NCBI GenBank assembly: GCA_041660925.1
Contig: JBAZVI010000008.1
Location: 1-64,000 of the forward strand
Direction of reading: 5' to 3'
Length of the DNA stretch: 64,000 nucleotides
Origin: Elusimicrobiota bacterium
GTDB taxonomy: Bacteria; Elusimicrobiota; Elusimicrobia; UBA1565
The translations under genes and the position numbers were made by a program. Shown here piece by piece: positions 8,563 to 15,727 of this stretch. How positions within the stretch are numbered: the stretch's first letter is position 1; each line of letters opens with the position of its first letter. A model generated the notes under the pieces. That model had not been told where the DNA came from. It saw only the letters and a program-made list of their open reading frames with translations, and searched no databases.

Positions 8563-8810
8563 AGCCCGCCAAGAAGGAAGGGACGGAGAATTTCGAGAAG
8601 GGCCTCGACCGGCTCGAAGAGGTCGTCCGACAGCTCGAGACCGGCGAGAAGGGCCTCGAGGACTCGCTGAAGCTCTTCGAGGACGGCGTGCGGCTCTCCG
8701 GCGAGCTGAGCCGCCGGCTGGAACAGGTCAAGCACCGCGTCGAAGTCCTCATCAAAGAGGGCGGCCGCCTCAAGGCGGAACCGCTCCAGGGAGAGAACGA
8801 TGGAGAATAG
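8559..8810 (+). CDS. xseB: Exodeoxyribonuclease VII small subunit
   Basis: 83 residues, ATG overlapping the xseA stop by 4 bp. The sequence NFEKGLDRLEEVVRQLETGE with LEDSLKLFEDGVRLS is the XseB signature, a pair of helices that wrap the coiled coil of XseA. Adjacent to its partner, as is usual. Its end overlaps the pfkA start by 11 bp. Confidence 0.95.
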   Translation: MKPAKKEGTENFEKGLDRLEEVVRQLETGEKGLEDSLKLFEDGVRLSGELSRRLEQVKHRVEVLIKEGGRLKAEPLQGENDGE

Positions 8811-9885
8811 ACCGGCGATCGGCATTTTGACGGGCGGCGGCGACTGCCCCGGCCTCAACGCGGTCATCCGCGCGGTCGTGAAGGCCGCGCGCTACCGCGG
8901 CTGGCGCACGATCGGATTTAAGGGCGGCTACGAAGGCCTCCTGAGCCCCGTGCACACCATGGCGCTCGACTACCACGACATGGGCGGCATGCTCGTCACC
9001 GGCGGGACCATCCTCGGCACCTCCAACCGCGGCCGCTTCGCCGCGAAGACCGGCAAGGGCGAGACCCACATGATCTCCGACGCGATCCTGGCCGAGGCCT
9101 GCGCGAACGTGAAGACGCTCGGGCTCATCGGCCTCGTCTGCGTGGGCGGCGACGGCTCGCTGACCATCGCCCAGCAGCTCTTCGAGAAGGGCGTCCCCGT
9201 CGTGGGCGTCCCCAAGACCATCGACAACGACCTCGAGTGCACGGTCGCGACCTTCGGCTTCGACTCGGCCGTGGCCACCGCCACCGACGCGCTCGACCGC
9301 CTCCACACCACGGCCGAGAGCCACAACCGCGTCATGGTGCTCGAGGTCATGGGCCGCCACGCGGGCTGGATCGCCGCCTCGGCCGGCATCTCGGGCGGCG
9401 GCGACGTCATCCTCATCCCGGAGATCCCGTTCACCTTCGAGAAGGTCTGCGCGAAGATCCACGAACGCGAGCGCTCGGGCAAGCGCTTCACCCTCGTCGT
9501 CGTCGCCGAGGGCGCCAAGCTCAAGGGCGGCGAGCTCGTCACCCAGGGCGAGGCGGCCGACCGCGAGGTGCGCCTGGGCGGCATCGGCGCCCTCGTCGCC
9601 TCCGAGATCGAGAAGCGCACCGGCAAGGAGACCCGCGTCTGCGTGCTCGGGCACCTCCAGCGCGGCGGCGGGCCGACGAGCTTCGACCGCCTGCTCTGCA
9701 CGCGCTTCGGCGCGCACGCCGTGGACCTCATCGCGGAGAAGCGCTTCGGACGCATGGTGGCCCTGCGCCCGCCGACGACGGTGGACGTGCTCATCACCGA
9801 GGCCATCGGCCGCCTGCGCACCGTCCCCATCGACGGCGACCTCGTCCAGACCGGCCGGGCGCTCGGCGTCAGCTTCGGAGACTAG
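8800..9885 (+). CDS. pfkA: 6-phosphofructokinase (glycolysis)
   Basis: 361 residues, starting inside the end of xseB. It shows the family A phosphofructokinase motifs: GILTGGGDCPGLNAVIRA at the N-terminus, CVGGDGSLTIA in the phosphoryl-donor site, and VPKTIDNDL then a later MGRHAGWIA. Known family rules link Gly in GGDGS to ATP use (Asp to pyrophosphate), while Lys in PKTIDND is more usual in pyrophosphate-type and the third, mixed group. The combination Gly plus Lys places it in that mixed group, so ATP is the more likely donor but it is not certain. It catalyses fructose-6-phosphate to fructose-1,6-bisphosphate. A hairpin lies just after the stop at 9884-9918. Confidence 0.93.
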   Translation: MENRPAIGILTGGGDCPGLNAVIRAVVKAARYRGWRTIGFKGGYEGLLSPVHTMALDYHDMGGMLVTGGTILGTSNRGRFAAKTGKGETHMISDAILAEACANVKTLGLIGLVCVGGDGSLTIAQQLFEKGVPVVGVPKTIDNDLECTVATFGFDSAVATATDALDRLHTTAESHNRVMVLEVMGRHAGWIAASAGISGGGDVILIPEIPFTFEKVCAKIHERERSGKRFTLVVVAEGAKLKGGELVTQGEAADREVRLGGIGALVASEIEKRTGKETRVCVLGHLQRGGGPTSFDRLLCTRFGAHAVDLIAEKRFGRMVALRPPTTVDVLITEAIGRLRTVPIDGDLVQTGRALGVSFGD

Positions 9886-9918
9886 CAGGAGATTTCCCCA
9901 GAGGGGGAATCTCCTGCT
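9884..9918. terminator. Hairpin between pfkA and the Fe-S gene
   Basis: AGCAGGAGAT at 9884 pairs with ATCTCCTGCT ending at 9918, extended by C/G pairs, with a short loop. There is no T-tract, so it may act as a processing or attenuating hairpin inside the operon rather than a full terminator. Confidence 0.45.
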
Positions 9919-9929
9919 GGGTCTGCTCC

Positions 9930-11111
9930 ATGACTGAAAAGAACTCCCCGGCGAGAGTGTCCGGGGCCGGCGTCCCGGACCCGGACACTCTGGTCCGGCT
10001 CATCGCGCGGCTCGACGCCTATCCGGTCGGACTGCCGGACACGCCGGATGTGCGCGAGCTCCTCGCGCTCTTCCTGAGCGCGGAGGAGGCCGAGCTCGCC
10101 GCCGTCTTCCCCCTCTGCGAGAGCACCCCCGGGGAGCTGGCCCGGCGGGTGAAGTGGCCGAAGGAGCGCGTCGAGCGCGTCCTCGAGGCCCTCGGGGAGA
10201 AGGGCGCGGCGCTCGACTTCCCCCTCGGAGGGAAGACCTACTGGCTCCTCACCCCCTCCGTCGTCGGGCTCGTGGAGTTCAGTCTCATGAAGCTCCACGC
10301 CGGCATCCCGCTCGAGCGCATCGCGCGCATCCTCGAGCGCTGCCACGACGAGGAGCGCTTCTGGAACGAGGTCTTCGGCTCGAAGACGCCGCTGGCCCGC
10401 ACGCTCGTGGGGGCCGACATCCCCGTGACCTCGCGGGTGGCCACCTACGCCCAGGTCGAGAAGGTGGTGCGCGCGGCGGGCTACGGCGCGGTGCAGACCT
10501 GCTACTGCCGCCACAAGGAGCAGCTTCTGGGCCGGAGCTGCCGCCTCGCCTCGCACGAGGGCACCTGCATGAGCCTCGGCCGGGCCGCCGACTTCGTGGT
10601 GCGCCGCGGCTTCGGCCGCCGCGCGGAGGCCGACGAGCTCCTCGCGCTCATCCGCTCGCTCGGGGAGAAAGGCCTCATCCACGTCACCGACAACGTGCGC
10701 GAGGAGCCCAGCTTCATCTGCAACTGCTGCGGCTGCTGCTGCGGATTCCTGACCGGGGTGCGCAAGGGGCTCCCCCACGCGCTCCACCCCTCCCCCGTGC
10801 TCGCCCGAGTCGACGAGGAGCGCTGCGCGGCCTGCGGCGCGTGCGCGAAGCTCTGCCAGATCGGCGCCGTGCGCGCGGAGAAGGGCGCGAAGGCGCGCGT
10901 CAACGACGGACTCTGCCTCGGCTGCGGCGCCTGCCTGCGCGCCTGCCGCAAGGACGCCCTTTCGCTCGTCGAGCGGACGCGCGCGCCGCACGTCCCGAAG
11001 AACGCGGCCACCAAGTTCGTGCGCATGGCCTGGGAGAAGGGCCGCTTCTGGAACATCGTCCGCGACAACCTGCGCGTGCGCGCCGGCCGCCTGCTCCGGA
11101 GGGATGGATGA
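9930..11111 (+). CDS. Iron-sulfur protein with two C-terminal 4Fe-4S clusters and a Cys-rich middle
   Basis: 393 residues from the ATG at 9930. The N-terminal third looks like a winged-helix segment (LCESTPGELARRVKWPKERV then VERVLEALGEKG), as in regulator-like domains fused to ferredoxins. The middle has isolated Cys motifs (TCYCRHKEQLLGRSC, then CNCCGCCCGF), and the C-terminus has two classic clusters, CAACGACAKLC and CLGCGACLRAC. This arrangement is common in uncharacterised 4Fe-4S dicluster proteins of anaerobes that pass electrons to unknown partners. It is coupled by a 4-bp overlap to the FAH-family gene that follows. The Cys count argues for several clusters. Substrate unknown. Confidence 0.8.
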   Translation: MTEKNSPARVSGAGVPDPDTLVRLIARLDAYPVGLPDTPDVRELLALFLSAEEAELAAVFPLCESTPGELARRVKWPKERVERVLEALGEKGAALDFPLGGKTYWLLTPSVVGLVEFSLMKLHAGIPLERIARILERCHDEERFWNEVFGSKTPLARTLVGADIPVTSRVATYAQVEKVVRAAGYGAVQTCYCRHKEQLLGRSCRLASHEGTCMSLGRAADFVVRRGFGRRAEADELLALIRSLGEKGLIHVTDNVREEPSFICNCCGCCCGFLTGVRKGLPHALHPSPVLARVDEERCAACGACAKLCQIGAVRAEKGAKARVNDGLCLGCGACLRACRKDALSLVERTRAPHVPKNAATKFVRMAWEKGRFWNIVRDNLRVRAGRLLRRDG

Positions 11112-12037
11112 AGCTGCTCATGGCGCGGTGCGGAGGGCGGACCTTCTTCGGCGCGGCCGACGAGCGCGGCGTCCTCGACGTGCGCTCCGTCTGGCCCGAG
11201 GGCCCCGCGAGCGTGCTCGCGGCGCTCGAGGGCGGGCCGCTCTGCCATGAGATGCTCAAGGAGCTCCTGCGCGGGGAGGCCGCCCGCATCCCCTTCTCGG
11301 AGGTGACGCTCCTCTCGCCGCTCCCCCGGCCGCCCAAGCTCATCGGCCTCGCCGTCAACTACGTCGAGCATCACAAGGAGTTCCACCGCGGGCACTCCCT
11401 GCCGGCCGACCCGAAGGCGCGCACGACCCCGCGCCCCTTCCTCATGCCCTCCACCTGCGTCCTGGGCCCCGGCGAGACGGTCCCCTGGCCGGGCTTCAGC
11501 CGCCAGATCGACTACGAGGTCGAGCTCGCCGCCGTCATCGGCGCGCGCTGCAAGGACCTCACGCCCGAGACGGCGCGCGCCTGCGTCGCCGGCTACACGG
11601 TCGCCAACGACGTCTCCGCGCGCAGCGTGACGCACGCCGAGGGCCGCGAGAAGCGGCCCAAGGACGACTTCTTCGACTGGCTGCACGGCAAGTGGGCCGA
11701 CGGCTTCTGCCCGCTCGGGCCCTGGGTCGCCACCGCCGACGAGGTCGGTGACCCGCGGGACCTGCGCCTCGAGCTCTGGGTGGGCCCGGAAAAGCGCCAG
11801 GACGAGACGACCGCCGCGATGATCTTCGACGTCTACGAGCTCGTCGCCTTCTGCAGCCGGCTCATGACCCTCGAGCCCGGCGACGTCATCGCCACCGGCA
11901 CCCCCTCGGGGGTGGGCTTCCCGCAGGGGAAGCTGCTGGAGCCCGGCAGCGTGGTGCGCTGCCGCATCGAGAAGGTCGGCGAGCTCGTCAACACGATGGG
12001 CCCCGCGCCGGACGACTACTACACGCCTCTAAGATAG
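11108..12037 (+). CDS. Fumarylacetoacetate hydrolase family protein
   Basis: 309 residues, ATG overlapping the previous stop. The core carries the FAH-family signature: KLIGLAVNYVEHHKEF near residue 78, IDYEVELAAVIGARC with the metal-binding Glu residues, and GDVIATGTPSGVGF near the end. Members include 2-hydroxyhepta-2,4-diene-1,7-dioate isomerase, oxaloacetate tautomerase and acylpyruvases, with a metal ion bound by the E-x-E...D set. Here the exact substrate cannot be read from sequence. Last gene of the operon that starts at zapA; a C/G hairpin follows the stop. Confidence 0.88.
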   Translation: MKLLMARCGGRTFFGAADERGVLDVRSVWPEGPASVLAALEGGPLCHEMLKELLRGEAARIPFSEVTLLSPLPRPPKLIGLAVNYVEHHKEFHRGHSLPADPKARTTPRPFLMPSTCVLGPGETVPWPGFSRQIDYEVELAAVIGARCKDLTPETARACVAGYTVANDVSARSVTHAEGREKRPKDDFFDWLHGKWADGFCPLGPWVATADEVGDPRDLRLELWVGPEKRQDETTAAMIFDVYELVAFCSRLMTLEPGDVIATGTPSGVGFPQGKLLEPGSVVRCRIEKVGELVNTMGPAPDDYYTPLR

Positions 12038-12138
12038 GGCCCTCCCCCGAGGCGGGCCTTTAGCCCCATGTCGATTTTCGGGGCATCTGCTAACATCCGA
12101 ATCCGCGCCGAGGAACGCCTCCGTCCGAGGAGTCTCTC

Positions 12139-12252
12139 ATGTCCGTGCATGACGCCCCGCCGACCGTCGACGACCACCCGAAGACCTGCCCCTGCCTCGT
12201 CTGCTATTGCCTCCGGCTTCAGGACCTGCGCCGGCGGCGTTCCCCCAACTGA
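12139..12252 (+). CDS. 37-residue Cys-rich small protein
   Basis: A short frame with a strong CGAGGAG ribosome binding site 6 nt before the ATG at 12139, ending with TGA at 12250-12252. The product is acidic at the N-terminus (MSVHDAPPTVDD), then has a tight cluster HPKTCPCLVCYCLRLQ with four Cys in eight residues, and an Arg-rich tail (DLRRRRSPN). CPC...CYC spacing suggests metal or cluster binding, or redox chemistry. It ends exactly at the strong two-way terminator 12252-12319, so transcription would stop right after it. It lies below usual gene-finder length limits. No family recognised. Confidence 0.6.
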   Translation: MSVHDAPPTVDDHPKTCPCLVCYCLRLQDLRRRRSPN

Positions 12253-12319
12253 CCTGAAAAATCCGGCGCCCGTCCTTTCGGACGACGATCCACGATCGTG
12301 GGCGACGGATTTTTCAGGT
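12252..12319. terminator. Two-way terminator with two inner hairpins
   Basis: ACCTGAAAAATCCG at 12252-12265 is exactly complementary to 12306-12319, giving A- and T-tracts on both strands. Inside sit two more hairpins (GTCC/GGAC and ACGATC/GATCGT). It serves the plus-strand small gene and the minus-strand OmpA-like gene, which converge here. Confidence 0.85.
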
Positions 12320-12323
12320 CGTA

Positions 12324-13205
12324 CTAAGAACGTTTAAGGACGACGACCTCGACGCGCCGGTTCTGGGCGCGTCCGTCGGCCGTCTCCTCGGAGGCGAGCG
12401 GGCGGGTGGAGCCGAGGCCTTCGTAGCTCAGGCGCGCGGGGTCGATGCCGTTGTCGACGAGGTGCCGGTAGACGAGGAAGGCCCTGCGCCGCGAGAGCTC
12501 GAGGTTGCGCGCGGCCGAGCCGCTCGAGTCGGTGTGCCCGCGCACGACGACGCGGTTGGCGGGCCGCCCGCGCAGGAAGGTCACGATCTCTCCGAGCATC
12601 GGCAGGGCCGCGGGCGCGAGCTCGGCGCGGCCGGGCGGGAAGATGTTCACCTCGAGGATGCGAAGGACGAGCCCCTCGTCGGTGTAGCGCAGCCCGAGCC
12701 CCGCCGCCAAGAGCGCGCGGATCGTCAGCGGCGTGAAGACGCTCACCGTCGTGTTCGGCGTGCGGTGCAGGCGCCCCCCCGCGTCGAGCCACACGAACTG
12801 GGCCTGATAGAAGCCGTCGGGCAGGGCCTCGCCCTTCTCGTCGAGGCGCGACCAGGGGAAGCGCGAGGACTCGGGGACCCCGCGGCCCTGGATGTGCGCC
12901 ACCTTGCGCCCGTCCGAGGCGCTGATGCGGATCTGCCAGATGCGCATGTCGGAGAAGTCCTGCGGCTCCGGCTCGATGGGCAGGAAGTCCTCGGGCTCGT
13001 CCTTGCTCAGGTGGAAGGTCACGGGCGCGTCGATGCCCGACTCCCCGATGGTGAGGCGCTCCTCGGTGCTCAGGCGCAGGCGGGCGTCGAGGAGGGGCGC
13101 CCCGGTGACGACGGGCTGCGCCGGGAGGACGACGAGGAAAGCGGCGCAGACGAGAAGAGCGGAGACGAGGACGGAGAGGGTGCGTCGGGATGGGTTTCGT
13201 TCCAT
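12324..13205 (-). CDS. OmpA-family C-terminal domain protein (peptidoglycan binding, membrane-anchored)
   Basis: 293 residues from the ATG at 13205. An N-terminal hydrophobic segment (LSVLVSALLVCAAFLVVLP) is a signal peptide or anchor. The central part is beta-rich (SDMRIWQIRISASDGRKVA), like a structural repeat domain. The C-terminus is an OmpA-like domain: FPPGRAELAPAALPMLGEI, VVVRGHTDSSGSAARNLELS with RRRAFLVYRHLVDNGIDP and the closing GRAQNRRVEVVVLKR. The conserved Asp and Arg that hold diaminopimelate of peptidoglycan are present (HTDSSG, NRRVEV). It is probably an envelope-tethering protein. Divergent from the M29 peptidase gene. Confidence 0.87.
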   Translation of the reverse strand: MERNPSRRTLSVLVSALLVCAAFLVVLPAQPVVTGAPLLDARLRLSTEERLTIGESGIDAPVTFHLSKDEPEDFLPIEPEPQDFSDMRIWQIRISASDGRKVAHIQGRGVPESSRFPWSRLDEKGEALPDGFYQAQFVWLDAGGRLHRTPNTTVSVFTPLTIRALLAAGLGLRYTDEGLVLRILEVNIFPPGRAELAPAALPMLGEIVTFLRGRPANRVVVRGHTDSSGSAARNLELSRRRAFLVYRHLVDNGIDPARLSYEGLGSTRPLASEETADGRAQNRRVEVVVLKRS

Positions 13206-13352
13206 AGATACTCTGCCGGCTCGGCGCGCCCGGATCCATGCGCCGCAAGAGTCTCCATCCCGCCCGACTCGACTCATTATACCACACCCGAAGACGAGGG
13301 AATTCCGGGTCGTTTTCGAGTATCATACGCGAAGATCCCGCCTGGAGGGAAC

Positions 13353-14552
13353 ATGATCTTCACCCCCGCTCAGCTCGAACGCTACGCCGACACGCTCCTC
13401 TGGGGCATCACCACCGCCCGCCCCTCCTTCCGCAAGGGAGAGAGCGTCCTCATCCGCTTCGACGTCTCCGCGCTGCCCCTCGCCGAGGCCGTGCACCGCA
13501 AGACGCTCGAGCGCGGCTGGAACCCCGTCCTGCGCCTGCAGCCCACGCCCGCCATGGAGAAGGACTTCTTCACCCTCGGCGGCTCCGAGCAGCGCCGCTT
13601 CGTCCCCGGCGGGGAGAAGGAGCTCTTCGAGTCCCTCCAGGGCCTCATCGCGCTGCGCGGCCCGGCCTCGCTGACGCACCTCAAGAGCGTGGACGCCGGG
13701 CGCATCAAGGAGACGACGCTCGCCCGCAAGCCCTACCGCGACATCTTCGACCGCAGCGAGGAGAAGGGCCGCTTCGGCTGGACGCTGTGCACCTACCCGA
13801 CCGAGGAGCTCGCGCGGCAGGCCGGGCTCACGCTGAAGGCCTACGCGGAGCAGGTCGTGAAGGCCTGCTTCCTCGACGACAAGGACCCGGCGAAGCGCTG
13901 GCGGGACATCCACCGGGACGTGATGGGGATCAAGAAGTGGCTCCAGAGCCTCAAGATCCGGACCCTGCGCGTCGAGAGCCGCTCCATGGACCTCGAGGTG
14001 AAGCTCGGGGAGCGCCGCCGCTTCCTGGGAATCAGCGGACACAACATCCCCTCCTTCGAGGTGTTCACCTCCCCCGACTGGCGCGGGACCCGGGGCGTCT
14101 ACTATTCGGACCTGCCCTCCTTCCGCAACGGAAACTACGTGAAAGGCGTCCGCATCGAGTTCAAGAACGGCTCGGCGGCGAAGGTGTCGGCGAAGCAGGG
14201 CGAGGATTTTGTGCGCAAGACGCTCGCCACCGATCCCGGGGCGGGACGCCTCGGGGAGTTCTCGCTGACGGATGTGCGCTTCTCGCGCATCGACCGCTTC
14301 ATGGCCGACACGCTCTTCGACGAGAACTTCGGCGGGCGCCACGGGAACTGCCACGTCGCCGTGGGGAACTCCTACAGCGACACCTTCGACGGGGACCCCG
14401 CGCGGCTCACGAAGGCGCTCAAGACGCGCCTGGGCTACAACGAGTCGGCGCTCCACTGGGACCTCGTCAACACCGAGGACAAGCGGGTCAGCGCGGTCAC
14501 GACCGGCGGGAAGCGCGTCCTCGTCTACGAGAAGGGGCGCTTCGCCTGCTGA
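13353..14552 (+). CDS. M29-family aminopeptidase
   Basis: 399 residues from an ATG with a CTGGAGGGAAC ribosome binding site. The N-terminus FTPAQLERYADTLLWGI and the metal-site region NIPSFEVFTSPDWRGTRGVY, then MADTLFDENFGGRHGNCHVA, NSYSDTF and ALHWDLV, match the thermophilic aminopeptidase M29 family (AmpS, PepS, AmpT), which removes N-terminal residues using two metal ions. The Glu, His and Asp ligands fall in these motifs. No signal peptide, so cytoplasmic. Length is normal for the family. Its stop overlaps the start of the next gene (TGATG). Confidence 0.93.
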   Translation: MIFTPAQLERYADTLLWGITTARPSFRKGESVLIRFDVSALPLAEAVHRKTLERGWNPVLRLQPTPAMEKDFFTLGGSEQRRFVPGGEKELFESLQGLIALRGPASLTHLKSVDAGRIKETTLARKPYRDIFDRSEEKGRFGWTLCTYPTEELARQAGLTLKAYAEQVVKACFLDDKDPAKRWRDIHRDVMGIKKWLQSLKIRTLRVESRSMDLEVKLGERRRFLGISGHNIPSFEVFTSPDWRGTRGVYYSDLPSFRNGNYVKGVRIEFKNGSAAKVSAKQGEDFVRKTLATDPGAGRLGEFSLTDVRFSRIDRFMADTLFDENFGGRHGNCHVAVGNSYSDTFDGDPARLTKALKTRLGYNESALHWDLVNTEDKRVSAVTTGGKRVLVYEKGRFAC

Positions 14553-15670
14553 TGCGCGCTTTACTATCGGCCCTCGTCGCGGGCCATAGCGCGCCGAGGG
14601 CGGCGCGAGCGGAGAAAGACATGCGCGCCGTCGCGGGCCATAGCGCGCCGAGGGCGGCGCGAGCGGAGAACTGCCTGCGCGCCGCCCTGTTGCTGGCTTG
14701 CGCTCTCGGGGCCGCGCCGCCGCGCGCGCAGGCGGCCGAGCCCGCGTTCTCACCCGCGGAGATCCGCAAGCTGCTCACGGCGCCGGCGGCGAAGCTCGCG
14801 CACTATCAATTCGACGCGCGCCGCCCGCTCGCCGACCGCGTAGGGGTCTGCCCCTACTTCCTCCTCAAGACCCTGCGGGAGATGGACGGCCGCCCCGACT
14901 ACAAGGCCTACACGCTCACCCCCGCCGAACGGACGCTCTTCCTCGGCTACCTCGAGGGCCTGCCGGCGGGGATGCGCCGGACCTTCACGGAGGGCCTCGT
15001 CGGCGTCTACTTCGTGAAAGGGCTCATGGGCAACGGCCTCACCTCGTGGGTCTACGACGGCTCGAGCGCGCGCCACGCCTACATCGTGCTCAACCCCGCG
15101 GGCTTCGAGCGCCCGCTCTCCGAGACCCTCCGGGAGCGGGAGGCCTCGGTCTTCACGGGAAAGCTCCCCCTGCGCGTCGAGACGGGCTCAGGCGACGAGC
15201 GCGGCATCCTCTACTCGCTGCTCCACGAGGGGGCGCACGCCTGCGATTACATCCGCGGCCTCACGCCCTGGGTCGAGCCGTTCATCGTCCACGCCTTCCC
15301 CGAGGGGAGGAGTCTCAAGGACTCCTGGGACGTCTGGGCCCGCCACGACCGGCCGCGCCCCGACGCCGACTTCCCCCTGCGCAAGGACCTGCGCTTCTAC
15401 GGCTTCTCCCCCCCGCTCATCGCGCCCTCCCAGGCGCCGCGCCTCTATCGGGGCTTCGCGGGCTCGCCGTTCGCGTCCCTCTACGGCAGCCGGACCTGGG
15501 CCGAGGACGCGGCCGAGCTCGTCGTCTTCCAGCATCTGACGGGGAAGCTGCGTCTGCCCTACGCCATCGTCGTGGGAGAGGGGAAGGAAGCCCTGCGCAT
15601 CGAGCCGATGAGGTCGCCCAAGGTCCGCCGCCGGGCGGCGCGGCTCTACCGTCTCCTCGAACAACCCTGA
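14552..15670 (+). CDS. Secreted HExxH protein with tandem duplication in its signal region
   Basis: 372 residues, with the ATG in a TGATG overlap with the M29 stop. The first 60 residues are odd: MRALLSALVAGHSAPRAA is followed by a second copy of the 18-residue unit VAGHSAPRAARAENCLRA, then a hydrophobic stretch AALLLACALGAAPPRAQA that looks like the real signal peptide core. The mature part holds YSLLHEGAHACDYIRG: HEGAH fits HExxH, and a later WAEDAAELVVFQH gives possible further ligands. I infer a secreted zinc-peptidase-like protein but no family is recognised. The strong terminator at 15668-15716 follows. Confidence 0.75.
   Translation: MRALLSALVAGHSAPRAARAEKDMRAVAGHSAPRAARAENCLRAALLLACALGAAPPRAQAAEPAFSPAEIRKLLTAPAAKLAHYQFDARRPLADRVGVCPYFLLKTLREMDGRPDYKAYTLTPAERTLFLGYLEGLPAGMRRTFTEGLVGVYFVKGLMGNGLTSWVYDGSSARHAYIVLNPAGFERPLSETLREREASVFTGKLPLRVETGSGDERGILYSLLHEGAHACDYIRGLTPWVEPFIVHAFPEGRSLKDSWDVWARHDRPRPDADFPLRKDLRFYGFSPPLIAPSQAPRLYRGFAGSPFASLYGSRTWAEDAAELVVFQHLTGKLRLPYAIVVGEGKEALRIEPMRSPKVRRRAARLYRLLEQP
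14576..14683 (+). repeat. 54-bp in-frame tandem duplication
   Basis: A 41-bp identical block at 14576-14616 recurs at 14630-14670, and each is followed by a near-identical 13 bp, so the period is 54 bp or 18 codons. It lies wholly inside the 5' coding part of the 14552 gene and keeps the reading frame. Confidence 0.9.
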
Positions 15671-15716
15671 AAAATACGGCCTCACGCGCGGAAAAGCGCG
15701 GAGGCCGTATTTTTCA
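15668..15716. terminator. Two-way terminator
   Basis: TGAAAAATACGGCCTC at 15668-15683 pairs perfectly with 15701-15716; the loop has a small inner CGCG hairpin. A- and T-tracts at both ends suit the two convergent genes (15670 plus, 15728 minus). Confidence 0.9.
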
Positions 15717-15727
15717 AGTGGGTTTGC

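Noticed and set aside
9884..9918. Hairpin as a full transcription terminator inside the zapA-FAH operon
   Set aside because: It lacks a T-tract and the following gene is coupled in function and spacing to the operon, so it is listed only as a possible attenuating or processing hairpin.
12068..12337. 89-residue plus-strand frame overlapping the small Cys-rich gene
   Set aside because: It runs through the two-way terminator, has no ribosome binding site and a low-complexity Arg/Pro/Thr product. The 37-codon frame with the strong site fits better.
14576..14683. Tandem block as a separate small gene
   Set aside because: It is in frame with the following signal peptide and shows no ribosome binding site of its own.
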